A stretch of 34,784 nt of DNA, taken from assembly GCA_016934745.1 (NCBI GenBank), contig JAFGSF010000021.1, forward strand, positions 1 to 34,784, in the 5' to 3' direction. Under the pieces are notes generated by a model. It saw nothing but the letters and a program-made list of their open reading frames with translations, searched no databases and was not told the DNA's origin. Below, one piece after another: positions 13,403 through 22,900 of this stretch. Within the stretch, counting starts at the first letter, position 1; each line of letters opens with the position of its first letter. This DNA comes from Candidatus Aminicenantota bacterium. Lineage in GTDB: Bacteria > Acidobacteriota > Aminicenantia > UBA2199. The position numbers were made by a program, and so were the translations under genes.

Positions 13403-15571
13403 ATGGATGACATGCTGGGAAAACGCATTTCCCATTACCGAATTATCGATTTCCTGAGCAAGGGCGGCATGGGAGAGGTCTTTGTCGCCTATGACGAAAA
13501 ACTGAACCGCAAGGTCGTGCTGAAAAGCATCCGGGAGGAACACCGACTGAATACCGAGGCCAAGACCCGCTTTCTCCGTGAAGCGCAGATGCTGTCGAAA
13601 CTCGCCCATCCGAATATTTGCCAGATATTCGACTATATCGAAGGCGAATCAGCCGATTTTCTCGTGCTGGAGATGATCCCCGGGCGCAGCCTCTCGGAAA
13701 TAATGGGCAAGCCGATGGATTTCAGGCAGATGCTCAATATCGCCGAGCAGATCGCCGGCGTGCTGGTGGCCTCCCATGAACAAGGCATCATTCATCGCGA
13801 TCTCAAGCCGGACAACATCATGATTACCAAGGAGGGTCAGGTCAAGGTGCTTGATTTCGGTTTGTCGCGCTCCCAGCATGATGAAATCACGCTGAAGCTG
13901 ATCGCCAGTCAATCCGGGAAATTCCGCTCCATGCGCTCCGCAGCCGGCGATGCCGAAAAAGGCACGGATGGTGAACTCATGGCTGCCGGCAAATTGACCG
14001 AAGCCGGAATGGTCATGGGAACAATCCAGTACATGAGCCCCGAACAGGCACGCGGCGAGGAGGCCAAAACCGCCAGCGACCTGTATTCTTTCGGATTGAT
14101 ACTCCAGGAGTTGTTTTCCGGCACGCCGGCCTATGACAGAACCCTGAAATTCAAGGCTTTGCATGGCCAGGTGATGGCCGGTGAAACCCTTGCGGCCGCG
14201 GGCATCGATGCCCAGCTCGCGGCCCTGATCGCCAGGCTCAAATCCCTGGCCCCGGCGGCGCGGCCGACGGCCGTGGATCTGGCCGAAAGGCTGGCCTGGA
14301 TCCGCAATAAACCCCAACGCCGCCGAAAAAAAACGCTGCTGACCGCCGCCATCGCCGTGCTGGTCCTCTTCGCCGCGGCCATGACGCTGCAAACCCTGCG
14401 TGCTGTCCGTGCCGAGAAGTCGGCCCGGGAGGAAGCCGCTACCGCCAGGCAGGTTTCGGAATTTCTGGTCAACCTGTTTCACGTGTCCGACCCGGGCGAA
14501 GCCAAGGGGAACACTGTCACCGCCCGCGAAATCCTGGACATGGGCGCCCATAAAATCCAAACGGAGCTTAATGACCAGCCCCTCATTCAAGCCCGTTTGA
14601 TGGTCACCATGGGGAACGTCTATGTGAATCTCGGTCTCTATAACAAAGCGGAAGTGCTGCTCCAAAAAGCATTGCAGGCCAGAAAAAACCGCCTGCCCCG
14701 AAACCATCCCGATATCGCCGACGCCCTCAACAGCCTGGCGCTGCTGTACGAAAACCAGGGCCGCTATGCGGAGGCAGAGCCGCTCTACCGGCGTTCACTG
14801 GCCATGCGAGAGAAAACTTTCGGCCCCGACCATGCCAACGTGGCCGACAGTCTCAATAACCTGGCCATCCTCTACAATGATCAGGGCCAATACGCAACAG
14901 CCGAGCCCCTGTATCGGCGCAGCCTCAATATTCGTGAAAAAGCACTGGGCTCTGAACATCCTGATGTGGCCGCGAGCCTCAACAACCTCGCGGAACTATA
15001 TCGCGAACAAGGCAAGTACACGGAAGCCGAACCCCTGTATCGGCGCAGCCTGGAGATCCGCGAAAAAACCCTGGGGCCCGATCATCCCGACCTGGCCGAC
15101 AGCCTCAACAACCTGGCCATCATCAGCCGCAGGCAAAACAAGTACGCCCAGGCCGAACGGCTCTACCGGCAGAGCCTGGAAATCCGCGAAAAAGTTTTGG
15201 GCCCGGACCACCCGGACGTGGCCACGAGCTTCAACAACCTGGCGATCCTCTACCAGGACCTGGGAAAGTACGCCGAGGCAGAAACATTTTTACAGCGCAG
15301 CCTGAAAATCATGGAAAAAGCCCTGGGCACGGATCACCCGAACGTGGCTATCGGCCTTTACAATCTCGCCTGCCTCAGCGCCCGGCAGGGCAAGCAAAAC
15401 CAGGCGATCGATTTTCTCCGCCGCGCCCTTCCCGGCGGGATCAGCACGCCCTGGATGCGGGCGATCGACAAGGACCGGGATCTCGCCTCCCTGCACGAAG
15501 ATCCGGAGTATGAGCGCATCGTCGCCGAGGTGAACAAACGGGCAAAAACAGAACAAACAGGCATTAAGTAG
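13403..15571 (+). CDS. membrane Ser/Thr protein kinase with C-terminal TPR array
   Basis: This 722-residue protein has a Hanks-type kinase domain (about 12-300). It shows the glycine loop LSKGGMGEVF, ATP Lys41 (VVLKSI), HRDLKPDN at 131-138 with catalytic Asp133, DFG at 151-153 and MSPEQARGEE; all needed residues are present. An Ala/Gly-poor insert of ~45 residues lies between DFG and the MSPEQ loop. One membrane helix (about 313-332) follows a basic stretch, then tetratricopeptide repeats of 42 residues of the kinesin-light-chain type fill the outer C-terminal half. AAGGAG is 7 nt before ATG 13403, which excludes the upstream ATGs. It probably senses something outside and phosphorylates cytosolic targets. 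Confidence 0.9.
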   Translation: MDDMLGKRISHYRIIDFLSKGGMGEVFVAYDEKLNRKVVLKSIREEHRLNTEAKTRFLREAQMLSKLAHPNICQIFDYIEGESADFLVLEMIPGRSLSEIMGKPMDFRQMLNIAEQIAGVLVASHEQGIIHRDLKPDNIMITKEGQVKVLDFGLSRSQHDEITLKLIASQSGKFRSMRSAAGDAEKGTDGELMAAGKLTEAGMVMGTIQYMSPEQARGEEAKTASDLYSFGLILQELFSGTPAYDRTLKFKALHGQVMAGETLAAAGIDAQLAALIARLKSLAPAARPTAVDLAERLAWIRNKPQRRRKKTLLTAAIAVLVLFAAAMTLQTLRAVRAEKSAREEAATARQVSEFLVNLFHVSDPGEAKGNTVTAREILDMGAHKIQTELNDQPLIQARLMVTMGNVYVNLGLYNKAEVLLQKALQARKNRLPRNHPDIADALNSLALLYENQGRYAEAEPLYRRSLAMREKTFGPDHANVADSLNNLAILYNDQGQYATAEPLYRRSLNIREKALGSEHPDVAASLNNLAELYREQGKYTEAEPLYRRSLEIREKTLGPDHPDLADSLNNLAIISRRQNKYAQAERLYRQSLEIREKVLGPDHPDVATSFNNLAILYQDLGKYAEAETFLQRSLKIMEKALGTDHPNVAIGLYNLACLSARQGKQNQAIDFLRRALPGGISTPWMRAIDKDRDLASLHEDPEYERIVAEVNKRAKTEQTGIK
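14705..15460 (+). repeat. six in-register 126-bp TPR repeats
   Basis: Units begin with a His codon at 14705, 14831, 14957, 15083, 15209 and 15335, each exactly 126 bp apart. The shared core is HPDxADSLNNLAILY followed by AEPLYRRSLEIREK. DNA similarity is highest between units 3 and 4, indicating recent internal duplication; such arrays change copy number easily. Confidence 0.85.
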
Positions 15572-15696
15572 GGCTTGATCCGAGCCTGAAGGCTTCGCGG
15601 TCGATTCCCGATATAATGAAATCCAGATAACGGTTCTCATGCAACTTTCTTTCTCTGCCCACGTATAATACGATAAGTTGAATTGGGAGGTCAGCC

Positions 15697-15858
15697 ATGA
15701 AACCTATCTTTATCATATTGTACGCAGTCATCGTTACGATCGTGCTTTCAATTTTCCTGCCGCGTTTGCGCAAAGCGCCGCCCAAGCTCCTTTGGGCTTT
15801 GACGCTAACAGGATTGGTCGCGTTGCTCATTGCCGTCATGCTACTGATCGGCCGCTGA
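15697..15858 (+). CDS. 53-residue two-helix membrane protein
   Basis: ATG 15697 is preceded by GGAGG at a 6-nt spacing and encodes MKPIFIILYAVIVTIVLSIF, a short basic loop (RLRKAPPK) and a second helix LTGLVALLIAVMLLIG before TGA. Both halves are convincing membrane helices and the loop is positively charged, so both ends should face out. A TATAAT lies upstream at 15664-15669, with no good -35. It precedes the DUF5916 gene by 67 bases and may be co-transcribed. Function is unknown; the translation signals and clean hydrophobicity pattern are the evidence that it is real. Confidence 0.6.
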   Translation: MKPIFIILYAVIVTIVLSIFLPRLRKAPPKLLWALTLTGLVALLIAVMLLIGR

Positions 15859-15925
15859 AAGGTCCTGAACGGGCGGCGCCGGGGGCCGGGAACCCGGGAG
15901 TACAAGTCGAACAAGGAGATTTCCG

Positions 15926-18145
15926 ATGAACAGACGGATAATGATGTTCGTTTTATTGCTGGCGGTCTTTTGGACCGCGACCGCTGCCCTCAATGCCGTT
16001 GAATTGGATGAAAAGACGCGGCACATCGTACCAGACCTGATCTCCAGCGCAATCACGATCGACGGTCAACTGACCGAGTCGGTATGGAAGCTGGCCCCGA
16101 TCAGCCGCCAGTGGTTCACCTTCAGTCCCACCTATGGCGAGAAACTCGACTTCCCGACCGATATCTGGCTGGTCTACGACCGGAGCAGTCTGTACTTCGC
16201 TTTTCGTTGCCATGACCCCGAACCGGACAAGATCAAGACATCGATGTCCAAACGCGATTCAGGCAGTAACGACGATTGGATCGGGGTGGCTATCGACGGC
16301 CTTAATAACCGCCAGTCAACCTTCGAATTCTACATTAACCCCAGCGGCGTGCAGATGGATGGAATAACCACAGCCATGGACGCCAACAATCTGGACGCCG
16401 CCCATGACTTTATCTGGGAGAGCGCCGCCCGCATCGATGAGAGCGGCTACACAGCCGAGATCCGCATTCCGCTTGAAAGTCTGCGCTTCAAAGGCGGCGC
16501 CGAAGTAGCCATGGGCATGATGTTCTTCCGCCATATCAGCCGCCTGGGACGCATGGGTTCCTGGCCGGAAATCAAGGTCGGCCGCAACCAGTTCCATTTC
16601 CTGGCTGCAATCAGTTACCATGATCTGAAAAAAGCGCTCAACCTGGAATTGCTGCCCAGCTTCACCCTGAACCGCGACGCGGTTCGCCATGATGAGGTCT
16701 CCTGGCAGGCGCCGGAATGGATCGCCAATGCCGGTCTCTCGCTCAAATACGGACTGAGTTCAGCGGTCACGGCCGAGGCCACCCTCAATCCCGATTTCAG
16801 CCAGGTCGAAAGCGACGCGTTTCAAGTCGAAGTCAACCAGCGCTACCCTGTCTTCTACAGCGAAAAACGGCCTTTTTTCATGGAAGGCGTCAATGTCTTT
16901 GATTTTGGAATGATCAACAACGGCATGATGCTGGCCTCGGTCTACACCCGTTTCATTGCCGATCCAGACTGGGCGGCCAAGCTGAGCGGCACCGCCGGCA
17001 AGGTCCAGTTTGCATTGCTGGCAGCCGATGACCGGGCGCCAGGGCTGGCCTGGGAAGCAGGCGAGAATCCCGATACCGGCCGCCGCGCCTATTGGGGGTT
17101 GTTTCGGCTCAAATACAGCCTCGGCTCGGACAATTCGCTGGGGCTGCTCTACAGCGGTCGCAGTTTTGCTGGCAGCGTCAATCAGGCCGCGGGCGTGGAC
17201 TTGCAATACCGTCTGTTTCAGAATCTGCGCCTGATGTTCTCTTACCTGCACAGCGAGACGATGGACGCGGCCACGGAACCGTCCCGCTCCGGCAACGGCT
17301 TCAGCGCCATGGCCCAGTACAGCGACCGCCGCTGGCAGGTCTGGGCAACCGGGGAAATCTGGGACAGGGATTTCGCCATGGCCTCGGCCTTCCTCAGCCG
17401 TTCGGCCATCAACCGTGGCCAACTGTTCCTGGGACGCAGCCTCTACCCACGCCGGGGCGGTTCCTGGTGGGAACGCCTGCAGGCATCCTTTCGCTACGAG
17501 GCCATTCACGATTTGGAAACGGGGCTAAACGACCGTTCGGCCAACCTGTCGCTATCAATGTATACCCGGCGCAACGGCTATCTCGGCATCACCTTCAGCA
17601 CCATCGATGAAGGCTGGGCCGGCCATATTTTTTCACGACAAATTTGGACCGGATCCGGTCGGCTGCAGGCATGCAAATGGCTGTTTGCTTACGCTTCCTT
17701 GCAACTCGGAGAAAAAATTTACTATGCCGCACAGGACCCGTTTCTCGGTTCCGGCAGCCAACTCCGCTTGCTGGCCACCGTACAGCCGAGCATCCGCCTG
17801 AATCTGGATCTGGAATATATCCGCGACACACTGTCGCGCCGGCTGGACGGCAGTCGCGAGCCGGTATATGAGGTCCAGATCGTTAACCTGGCGGCCAGCT
17901 ACCAGTTCAACCGTTTTTTTTTCGTGCGCGGTGCCCTTCGTTATGACGATTATCAAAAACAACTGCTGACCGATTTCCTGGCTTCGTTCACCTTGATTCC
18001 GGGAACCGTCATCCATCTCGGTTACGGTTCACTCTATGAAAGCCGGTACTGGCTCGACGATCATTGGATCCCCGGCCGGGAACGTCTTCGCGAGATGAAA
18101 AACAGTTTGTTCTTCAAAGTCAGCTATCTGTGGCGCATTCACTGA
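15926..18145 (+). CDS. secreted CBM9-like / DUF5916 outer-membrane barrel protein
   Basis: This 739-residue protein has a signal peptide (MNRRIMMFVLLLAVFWTATAALNA). A CBM9-like beta-sandwich follows (about 40-220: ITIDGQLTESVWKLAP, YDRSSLYFAFRCHDPEP, SNDDWIGVAIDGLNNRQSTFEFYINPSG). Then comes a DUF5916 region (NPDFSQVESDAFQVEVNQRYPVFYSEKRPFFMEG) and a C-terminal series of amphipathic strands ending in an aromatic-rich tail. DUF5916 proteins of Bacteroidota and Acidobacteriota are predicted surface barrels, often linked to glycan or peptide use; the substrate is unknown. AAGGAG is 8 nt before ATG 15926. A GC hairpin at 18181-18197 follows the gene. Confidence 0.85.
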   Translation: MNRRIMMFVLLLAVFWTATAALNAVELDEKTRHIVPDLISSAITIDGQLTESVWKLAPISRQWFTFSPTYGEKLDFPTDIWLVYDRSSLYFAFRCHDPEPDKIKTSMSKRDSGSNDDWIGVAIDGLNNRQSTFEFYINPSGVQMDGITTAMDANNLDAAHDFIWESAARIDESGYTAEIRIPLESLRFKGGAEVAMGMMFFRHISRLGRMGSWPEIKVGRNQFHFLAAISYHDLKKALNLELLPSFTLNRDAVRHDEVSWQAPEWIANAGLSLKYGLSSAVTAEATLNPDFSQVESDAFQVEVNQRYPVFYSEKRPFFMEGVNVFDFGMINNGMMLASVYTRFIADPDWAAKLSGTAGKVQFALLAADDRAPGLAWEAGENPDTGRRAYWGLFRLKYSLGSDNSLGLLYSGRSFAGSVNQAAGVDLQYRLFQNLRLMFSYLHSETMDAATEPSRSGNGFSAMAQYSDRRWQVWATGEIWDRDFAMASAFLSRSAINRGQLFLGRSLYPRRGGSWWERLQASFRYEAIHDLETGLNDRSANLSLSMYTRRNGYLGITFSTIDEGWAGHIFSRQIWTGSGRLQACKWLFAYASLQLGEKIYYAAQDPFLGSGSQLRLLATVQPSIRLNLDLEYIRDTLSRRLDGSREPVYEVQIVNLAASYQFNRFFFVRGALRYDDYQKQLLTDFLASFTLIPGTVIHLGYGSLYESRYWLDDHWIPGRERLREMKNSLFFKVSYLWRIH

Positions 18146-18180
18146 AGTCCGGAAAAACCAGTAAAAAGTCTTCATGAGCT

Positions 18181-18197
18181 TGCCGGCCGCGCCGGCA
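18181..18197. repeat. GC-rich hairpin after the DUF5916 gene
   Basis: TGCCGGC-CGC-GCCGGCA is a perfect 7-bp stem with a 3-nt loop, 36 bases past the stop. It lacks a T-run, so it is either a factor-dependent end or an mRNA-stabilising structure. Confidence 0.45.
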
Positions 18198-18270
18198 CCC
18201 TGGTTCCCAAGAAAAATGGTTGCAGCCAGCTCTGATAAATTTCAGCAAGCAATTTTTCCCCGGCCATGCA

Positions 18271-18299
18271 TTGTACTTTCACTAAAAAAAATATAAAAT
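18271..18299 (+). promoter_or_regulatory. promoter of the zinc-ribbon membrane protein
   Basis: TTGTAC (18271-18276) and TAAAAT (18294-18299) are 17 bp apart. The element and its CATTGTACTTT context match the promoter of the kinase gene at 13296-13324. Confidence 0.5.
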
Positions 18300-18325
18300 G
18301 AGCAGAAAAAGATCGAGGCATGGTC

Positions 18326-18847
18326 ATGACGTTACAGAGTAAGGTATGTCAGTTCTGCAAGGAAATAAATCCAATCGACGCCCGTGAGTGTCGAAGCTGC
18401 GGCCGTTTTTTCATCGCCGCCGCCGGACAGAGAGCCGCGTTTTCCCCGGCCGATGCTTTCCGTCATCCAGCTGTCATCTGTACTGCGATCCTGATCGGTT
18501 CGCTTTTTCTGCCCTGGTTTTCCATTATGGTTTTTAGCATGACCGCTGTGCAGTTCATCAGTCTTTCCAGGCAAGCCGGCGGGTTCTCCATCCGGGCAGG
18601 AGAACTTTTTGCAATGACCCGCTTGCTTTTTATTCTCCTTCCTTTCGGTTGCCTCCTTGTCCTGGTGCAGGCTTTTCGCGGGGCCAGCCTGCGTCTTGTC
18701 GGAACCATAACCGGGGCCATACCGGCAGCCATTTTCATCCTGATGTTTCTCGATACTTCCCATGTCCTGAATGTCATGGGCATCGGCTTCATAATCGCCA
18801 TTCTGGCAGGTATGGGCTTGATTCTGTTCAGTTACCTGGAATCCTGA
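18326..18847 (+). CDS. zinc-ribbon membrane protein of unknown function
   Basis: This 173-residue protein (175 from ATG 18320) has an N-terminal zinc ribbon, CQFCKEINPIDARECRSC, i.e. two Cys-x2-Cys pairs. Four membrane helices follow (FRHPAVICTAILIGSLFLPWF region, LLFILLPFGCLLVLVQAF, LVGTITGAIPAAIFILMFL, MGIGFIIAILAGMGLILFSY). GAGG at 18315-18318 is 7 nt from ATG 18326 but only 1 nt from ATG 18320, so 18326 is favoured. A similar CATGGTCATGACG start context recurs just after its stop, before the CPBP gene. The role is unknown. Confidence 0.65.
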   Translation: MTLQSKVCQFCKEINPIDARECRSCGRFFIAAAGQRAAFSPADAFRHPAVICTAILIGSLFLPWFSIMVFSMTAVQFISLSRQAGGFSIRAGELFAMTRLLFILLPFGCLLVLVQAFRGASLRLVGTITGAIPAAIFILMFLDTSHVLNVMGIGFIIAILAGMGLILFSYLES

Positions 18848-18908
18848 AAAAGGGGAAACATGGTCATGACGCATGAACCCGTGGTTGGCCCAGCCACCGA
18901 GCCCGCCC

Positions 18909-19628
18909 ATGACTGAAAAGACCCAGGCCTGGCCGAAAAGACTGAATGCCGCTATTCCGGTTTGGCGGACGATGCTGCCAGGCGTCATGGCTGTACTTTT
19001 TTTTCTTGTCTGCGCCCGCGTCCTGATGGCCCCCTACGCACTCAAATCCGTCATCAAAGTGATTTTGTTTCTGGGCATTCCCTATTTCTGCCTGCGCAAC
19101 GAACAGGTTGACATCCGGCGGAAATTGAAAAACCTGTTCCGGATCAAAAAACGGGAACGGCGGCTACTGCTGCATATCTTGTTGGCCGGCGCCGGGATCA
19201 TTGTGACAGCCCATCTGCTGGCCACGCCGCTGATCACCGCCTTTGGCATCGCCGGCATCATGTCTGAAATCAAGGCCAGGGCCCATACCGACATGCGTGT
19301 TTTTATCAGTGCCCTGGTCCACATCCCCCTGATCAATGCCCTGGTGGAGGAATTGTTTTTCCGCGTTTTTCTATTCATGCATGTGTACGAACAGGGCTAT
19401 CCCCGGGCCGCCATGGTGGGATCCGCAATTCTGTTTTGCTGCTACCATTTGGCCATGTTCCGCAACTGGTTTCCCTGGCCGGTGCTGATCATGATTCTGG
19501 GCGCGCTTTTCCTGGCCGGCATCCTGCTCAACTATATGCTGCTCAGATGGAAAAGAATCGTATTGATCTGGGCGCTGCATGGCTTGGTGAACCTAGCCAT
19601 ATTGCTGCTGGCCTGGAGAGTGTTCTAA
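18909..19628 (+). CDS. CPBP-family intramembrane metalloprotease
   Basis: This membrane protein of about 239 residues has the CPBP/CAAX-protease motifs: EELFFRVF (E-E-x-x-x-R), CYHLAMF and a distal ALHGLVN histidine, spread over 6-8 helices. Bacterial members are glutamic-type intramembrane proteases of varied or unknown roles. The start is uncertain. ATG 18873 would add 12 residues but has no Shine-Dalgarno. An 18-codon mini-ORF (18860-18916, after GGGGAAAC) ends across ATG 18909, so translational coupling from that leader is plausible. Confidence 0.75.
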   Translation: MTEKTQAWPKRLNAAIPVWRTMLPGVMAVLFFLVCARVLMAPYALKSVIKVILFLGIPYFCLRNEQVDIRRKLKNLFRIKKRERRLLLHILLAGAGIIVTAHLLATPLITAFGIAGIMSEIKARAHTDMRVFISALVHIPLINALVEELFFRVFLFMHVYEQGYPRAAMVGSAILFCCYHLAMFRNWFPWPVLIMILGALFLAGILLNYMLLRWKRIVLIWALHGLVNLAILLLAWRVF

Positions 19629-19646
19629 GCGGAACTGACTTCGCAG

Positions 19647-19675
19647 TTGCGATTTCATAAAAGGGAACCTATAAT
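19647..19675 (+). promoter_or_regulatory. leaderless promoter before the DUF169 fragment
   Basis: TTGCGA (19647-19652), a 17-bp spacer and a perfect TATAAT (19670-19675) are followed after 6 nt by ATG 19682. There is no Shine-Dalgarno. Confidence 0.65.
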
Positions 19676-19681
19676 CCGCAT

Positions 19682-19882
19682 ATGAATGCAAACCTGAAAG
19701 TCAAGTTCGAGAATCTGTTTGCCAGGTATTTTCCCGGAGCGGAATTACCCCTGACCTTCTACTATGCTGATAATCCGCCGCCGGGATTAAAGGTTTCTCC
19801 TCCGAGCCGGGGCAATGGCCTGTTCGGCTTTTTGACCGTCCTGCCGCGCGCTGAAACTTTTTCCACAAAAAGAAAGTACTAA
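19682..19882 (+). pseudogene. truncated DUF169-like gene (N-terminal fragment)
   Basis: The 66 codons start with LKVKFENLFARYFPGAELPLTFYYADNPPP, then SRGNGLFGFLTVLPRAETFS. They match my recollection of the N terminus of DUF169 family proteins, which are normally well over 200 residues and carry a Cys where GNGLFG has Gly. The frame stops at 19882, 54 bases before the next gene, so the rest has been deleted. The promoter directly upstream is intact, so a short peptide may still be made. Family assignment is from motif memory only. Confidence 0.5.
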
Positions 19883-19936
19883 ACAAGTGTTGGACCCGCC
19901 TCGAGTGCGGGATCAAAAAAGTCATGGAGGTGAACC

Positions 19937-22900
19937 TTGAATTCATTCCCGAAAATGCTCATCGGCCTCGTTTTATCGTCCCTGGCACTGTTTGCCGCCC
20001 CGCTCGGGGCCATCGACGATGCCCGCCTGTTGCGCAATCCCGATATTTTCGCCGGGCGCATCGTTTTCCAGTACGGCGGCGACCTGTGGACCTGCCCCGC
20101 TGCCGGCGGCCAGGCCGTGCAGCTGACCAGTCATCCCGGCCTGGAATCATCCCCCTGCTTTTCCCCCGACGGCCGCTGGGTCGCCTTCAGCGGCCAGTAC
20201 GACGAAAACATGGACGTCTACATCGTACCCACTGCCGGCGGTGAGCCGAAGCGGCTCACCTTCCACCCGGGGGCGGATCAGGTCACCGGCTGGTCCCATG
20301 ACGGACGCTCCGTATTGTTCTCCAGTTTCCGCACCAGCAGCAATCGTTATGCCAGGATATTCAAAGTCTCGGTGGACGGGGGGATGCCGGAGGAGATGCC
20401 CATGCCCATGGCCTGGCTGGGCTCGATGTCGGCCGACGGCCGGCTCTTCGCCTACACGTCGCTGTCCAACCGCCAGTCCTTCGACACCTGGCGGCGCTAT
20501 CGCGGCGGCAACGCCCCGTTCATCTGGGTCTTTGACCTGCAGAGCCATGCCGCCGAGAAGATCCCCCAGTTGGGCGGCAATGACACGTTCCCCCATTTCT
20601 CCGGGGAATGGGTCTATTTTCTGTCGGATCGAGACCGGGTCATGAACGTCTATCGCTATCATGCCGGCAGCCGGCAGATCGAACCACTCACCAGCTACGA
20701 CGGCGTGGACATCAAGTCGTTCGGCGTCCATGACGGCGCCGTGGTCTTTGAACGCGAGGGCCGCCTGCATTTGCTTTGCGACGGCAAGGTGCAGACGCTG
20801 GCGGTGAACATCCCCAGCGAGCGCATCTTAAGCCGCCCGGGCCAGGTTCCGGCCGGCGAGCTCATCTTCAACGCCCATGTCTCGCCCAGCGGCAAACGCG
20901 CCGTTTTCGAGGCACGCGGCGAAATCGTCACCGTGCCGGTGGAAAAGGGGGACATCCGCAATATCACCCGTACCCCGACGAGCACAGAACGTGAACCGGC
21001 CTGGTCGCCCGACGGCAGGTCCATCGCCTATTTCAGCGACGAGCCCGGCGAATACGCCCTGTTCATCCGCGACCAGCAGGGAACACGGCCGCCCAAGGTC
21101 ATTGCTTTGCCCGAAAAAGCATATTACCATGCGCCGCTGTGGTCGCCCGACGGCAAGCGTATTGTCTTCGTCAGCAACCGCCAGGTGCTGTATCTGGCCG
21201 ACGTCGTCGCCGGCCGGGTCGCCCGCATCGCGGCCAACCCCAAATTCATCAGCTATCCCGACTACGAGTGGTCTCCCGACTCGCAATGGCTGTGCTATTC
21301 CCTGCACGGCGAGAACGACCTGCGCGACCTTTTCCTCTACCGGATCGCCGACGGCAAGGCACAGCGACTGACCGATGGCATGAGCGATGCGTACTCGCCA
21401 ACGTTTGACAAGAACGGCAAGTACCTTTACTTCGCGGCATCGACCAACCTGGCCCACGACATGGGCTGGGTCGACCTCTCCGAATACCCGCACGAGCCGG
21501 TGGCCAACCTCTACTGCATGGTCCTTTCCTCTGCTGAGCCCTCGCCACTGAAGGCCCAGAGCGACGAGGAGGAGGAGAAGAAGGAGGAGAAAAAGGATTC
21601 CGCGAAAGAGGGAAAAGACGCGAAAAAGGCGCCGGCGGCGGCCAAGCCCGTCCGCATCGACCTAGAGGGGATCGGCGGCCGCATCGTTGCCCTGCCCATT
21701 CCCACCCGCAGCTACGCCCGCCTGCAGGCCGGCCAGGACAAGCTCTATTATACTGAGCTGGTCAAAAAGCAGCGCAGTGAAATGCGCATCGACCAGAGCG
21801 TCACTTTGTACGTCTATACGCATGAAAAAAGGGAGAGCGAGACGCTGGCCGGCGATATCGCCACCTTCATGCTGTCGGCAGACGGCAAGAAGATGCTCTA
21901 CCGCCAGAAGCGGAATTGGTTCGTGGTCGACGCCGCCAAGGTGGAGTCCGGCAAGGGGAAGCTGAACACCCAGCAGATCACGGTCTACCGCGAGCCGCAA
22001 AGCGAGTGGCGCCAGATCCTGCGCGACGCCTGGCGCATCGAGCGCGACTACTTCTACGATCCCGGCATGCACGGCCAGGACTGGCAGGCCGTCTTGGAGC
22101 GCTACGAATCCTATCTGCCCTATGTCTCCCATCGCGACGACCTGAATTACCTGATCGGGCAGATGATCGGCGAGCTCTGTGTGGGCCACGCCTACCGCGG
22201 CGGCGGCGAACAGCCGCGCATCAAGCAGGTGCCGGTCGGCCTGCTGGGTGCCGATATCGGCGTCAGGGACGGGCGCTTCTTCCTGAAGAAAATCTATCGC
22301 GGTGAAAGCTGGAACCCGGAGCTGCGCTCGCCCCTTTCCGAGCCTGGGAACTGGATCGCGGAGGGCAGCTACGTGCTGGCCGTAGACGGAAGGAAAATGG
22401 ACGTCCGCAAGAACTTTTACTCCCATTTCTTGGCCAGCGTCGGCCGCCAGGTGCGCCTGCTGATCAGCGCCACGCCGGAAAAAGCCGGAGCCAGGGAGGT
22501 CATTGTCGTTCCCGTGGACAATGAAAACGACCTGCGCTTCCGCGAGCAGATTGAGGAGAATCGGAAGCTCGTGGAAAGGCTCAGCCAGGGAAAGCTCGGC
22601 TACGTTTACCTGCCCGACACGGCTGTCGGCGGCTATACTTTCTTCAACCGCTACTATTTCTCCCAGCTGCAGAAACAGGGAATGATACTCGACGAGCGCT
22701 TCAACGGCGGCGGCTACGCGGCCGACTACATCATCGACCTGCTGCGCCGGCCGCTGATGAACTACTGGAAGCCTCGCTGGGGCGTTCTGGGCAAAACGCC
22801 CCAGGCCGCGAACTTTGGCCCCAAGGCCATGCTGATCAACGAATACGCCGGCTCGGGCGGCGACGCCATGCCCTACTATTTCAAGCAGCAGAAGATCGGC

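Noticed and set aside
13649..14707. Long open frame of 352 codons on the minus strand across the kinase gene
   Set aside because: It lies inside a convincing kinase with all catalytic motifs; long antisense frames are common at this GC and the translated product shows no domain pattern.
14705..15460. CRISPR-like or satellite repeat
   Set aside because: The 126-bp period is three times 42 and encodes in-frame TPR units; there are no unique spacers between short repeats.
16760..17509. 249-codon minus-strand frame inside the DUF5916 gene
   Set aside because: It has no Shine-Dalgarno, its composition resembles antisense translation, and the plus-strand gene is clearly real.
21662..22426. 254-codon minus-strand frame inside the tricorn-like peptidase
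   Set aside because: It is the shadow of a GC-rich gene; no motif or start signal supports it.
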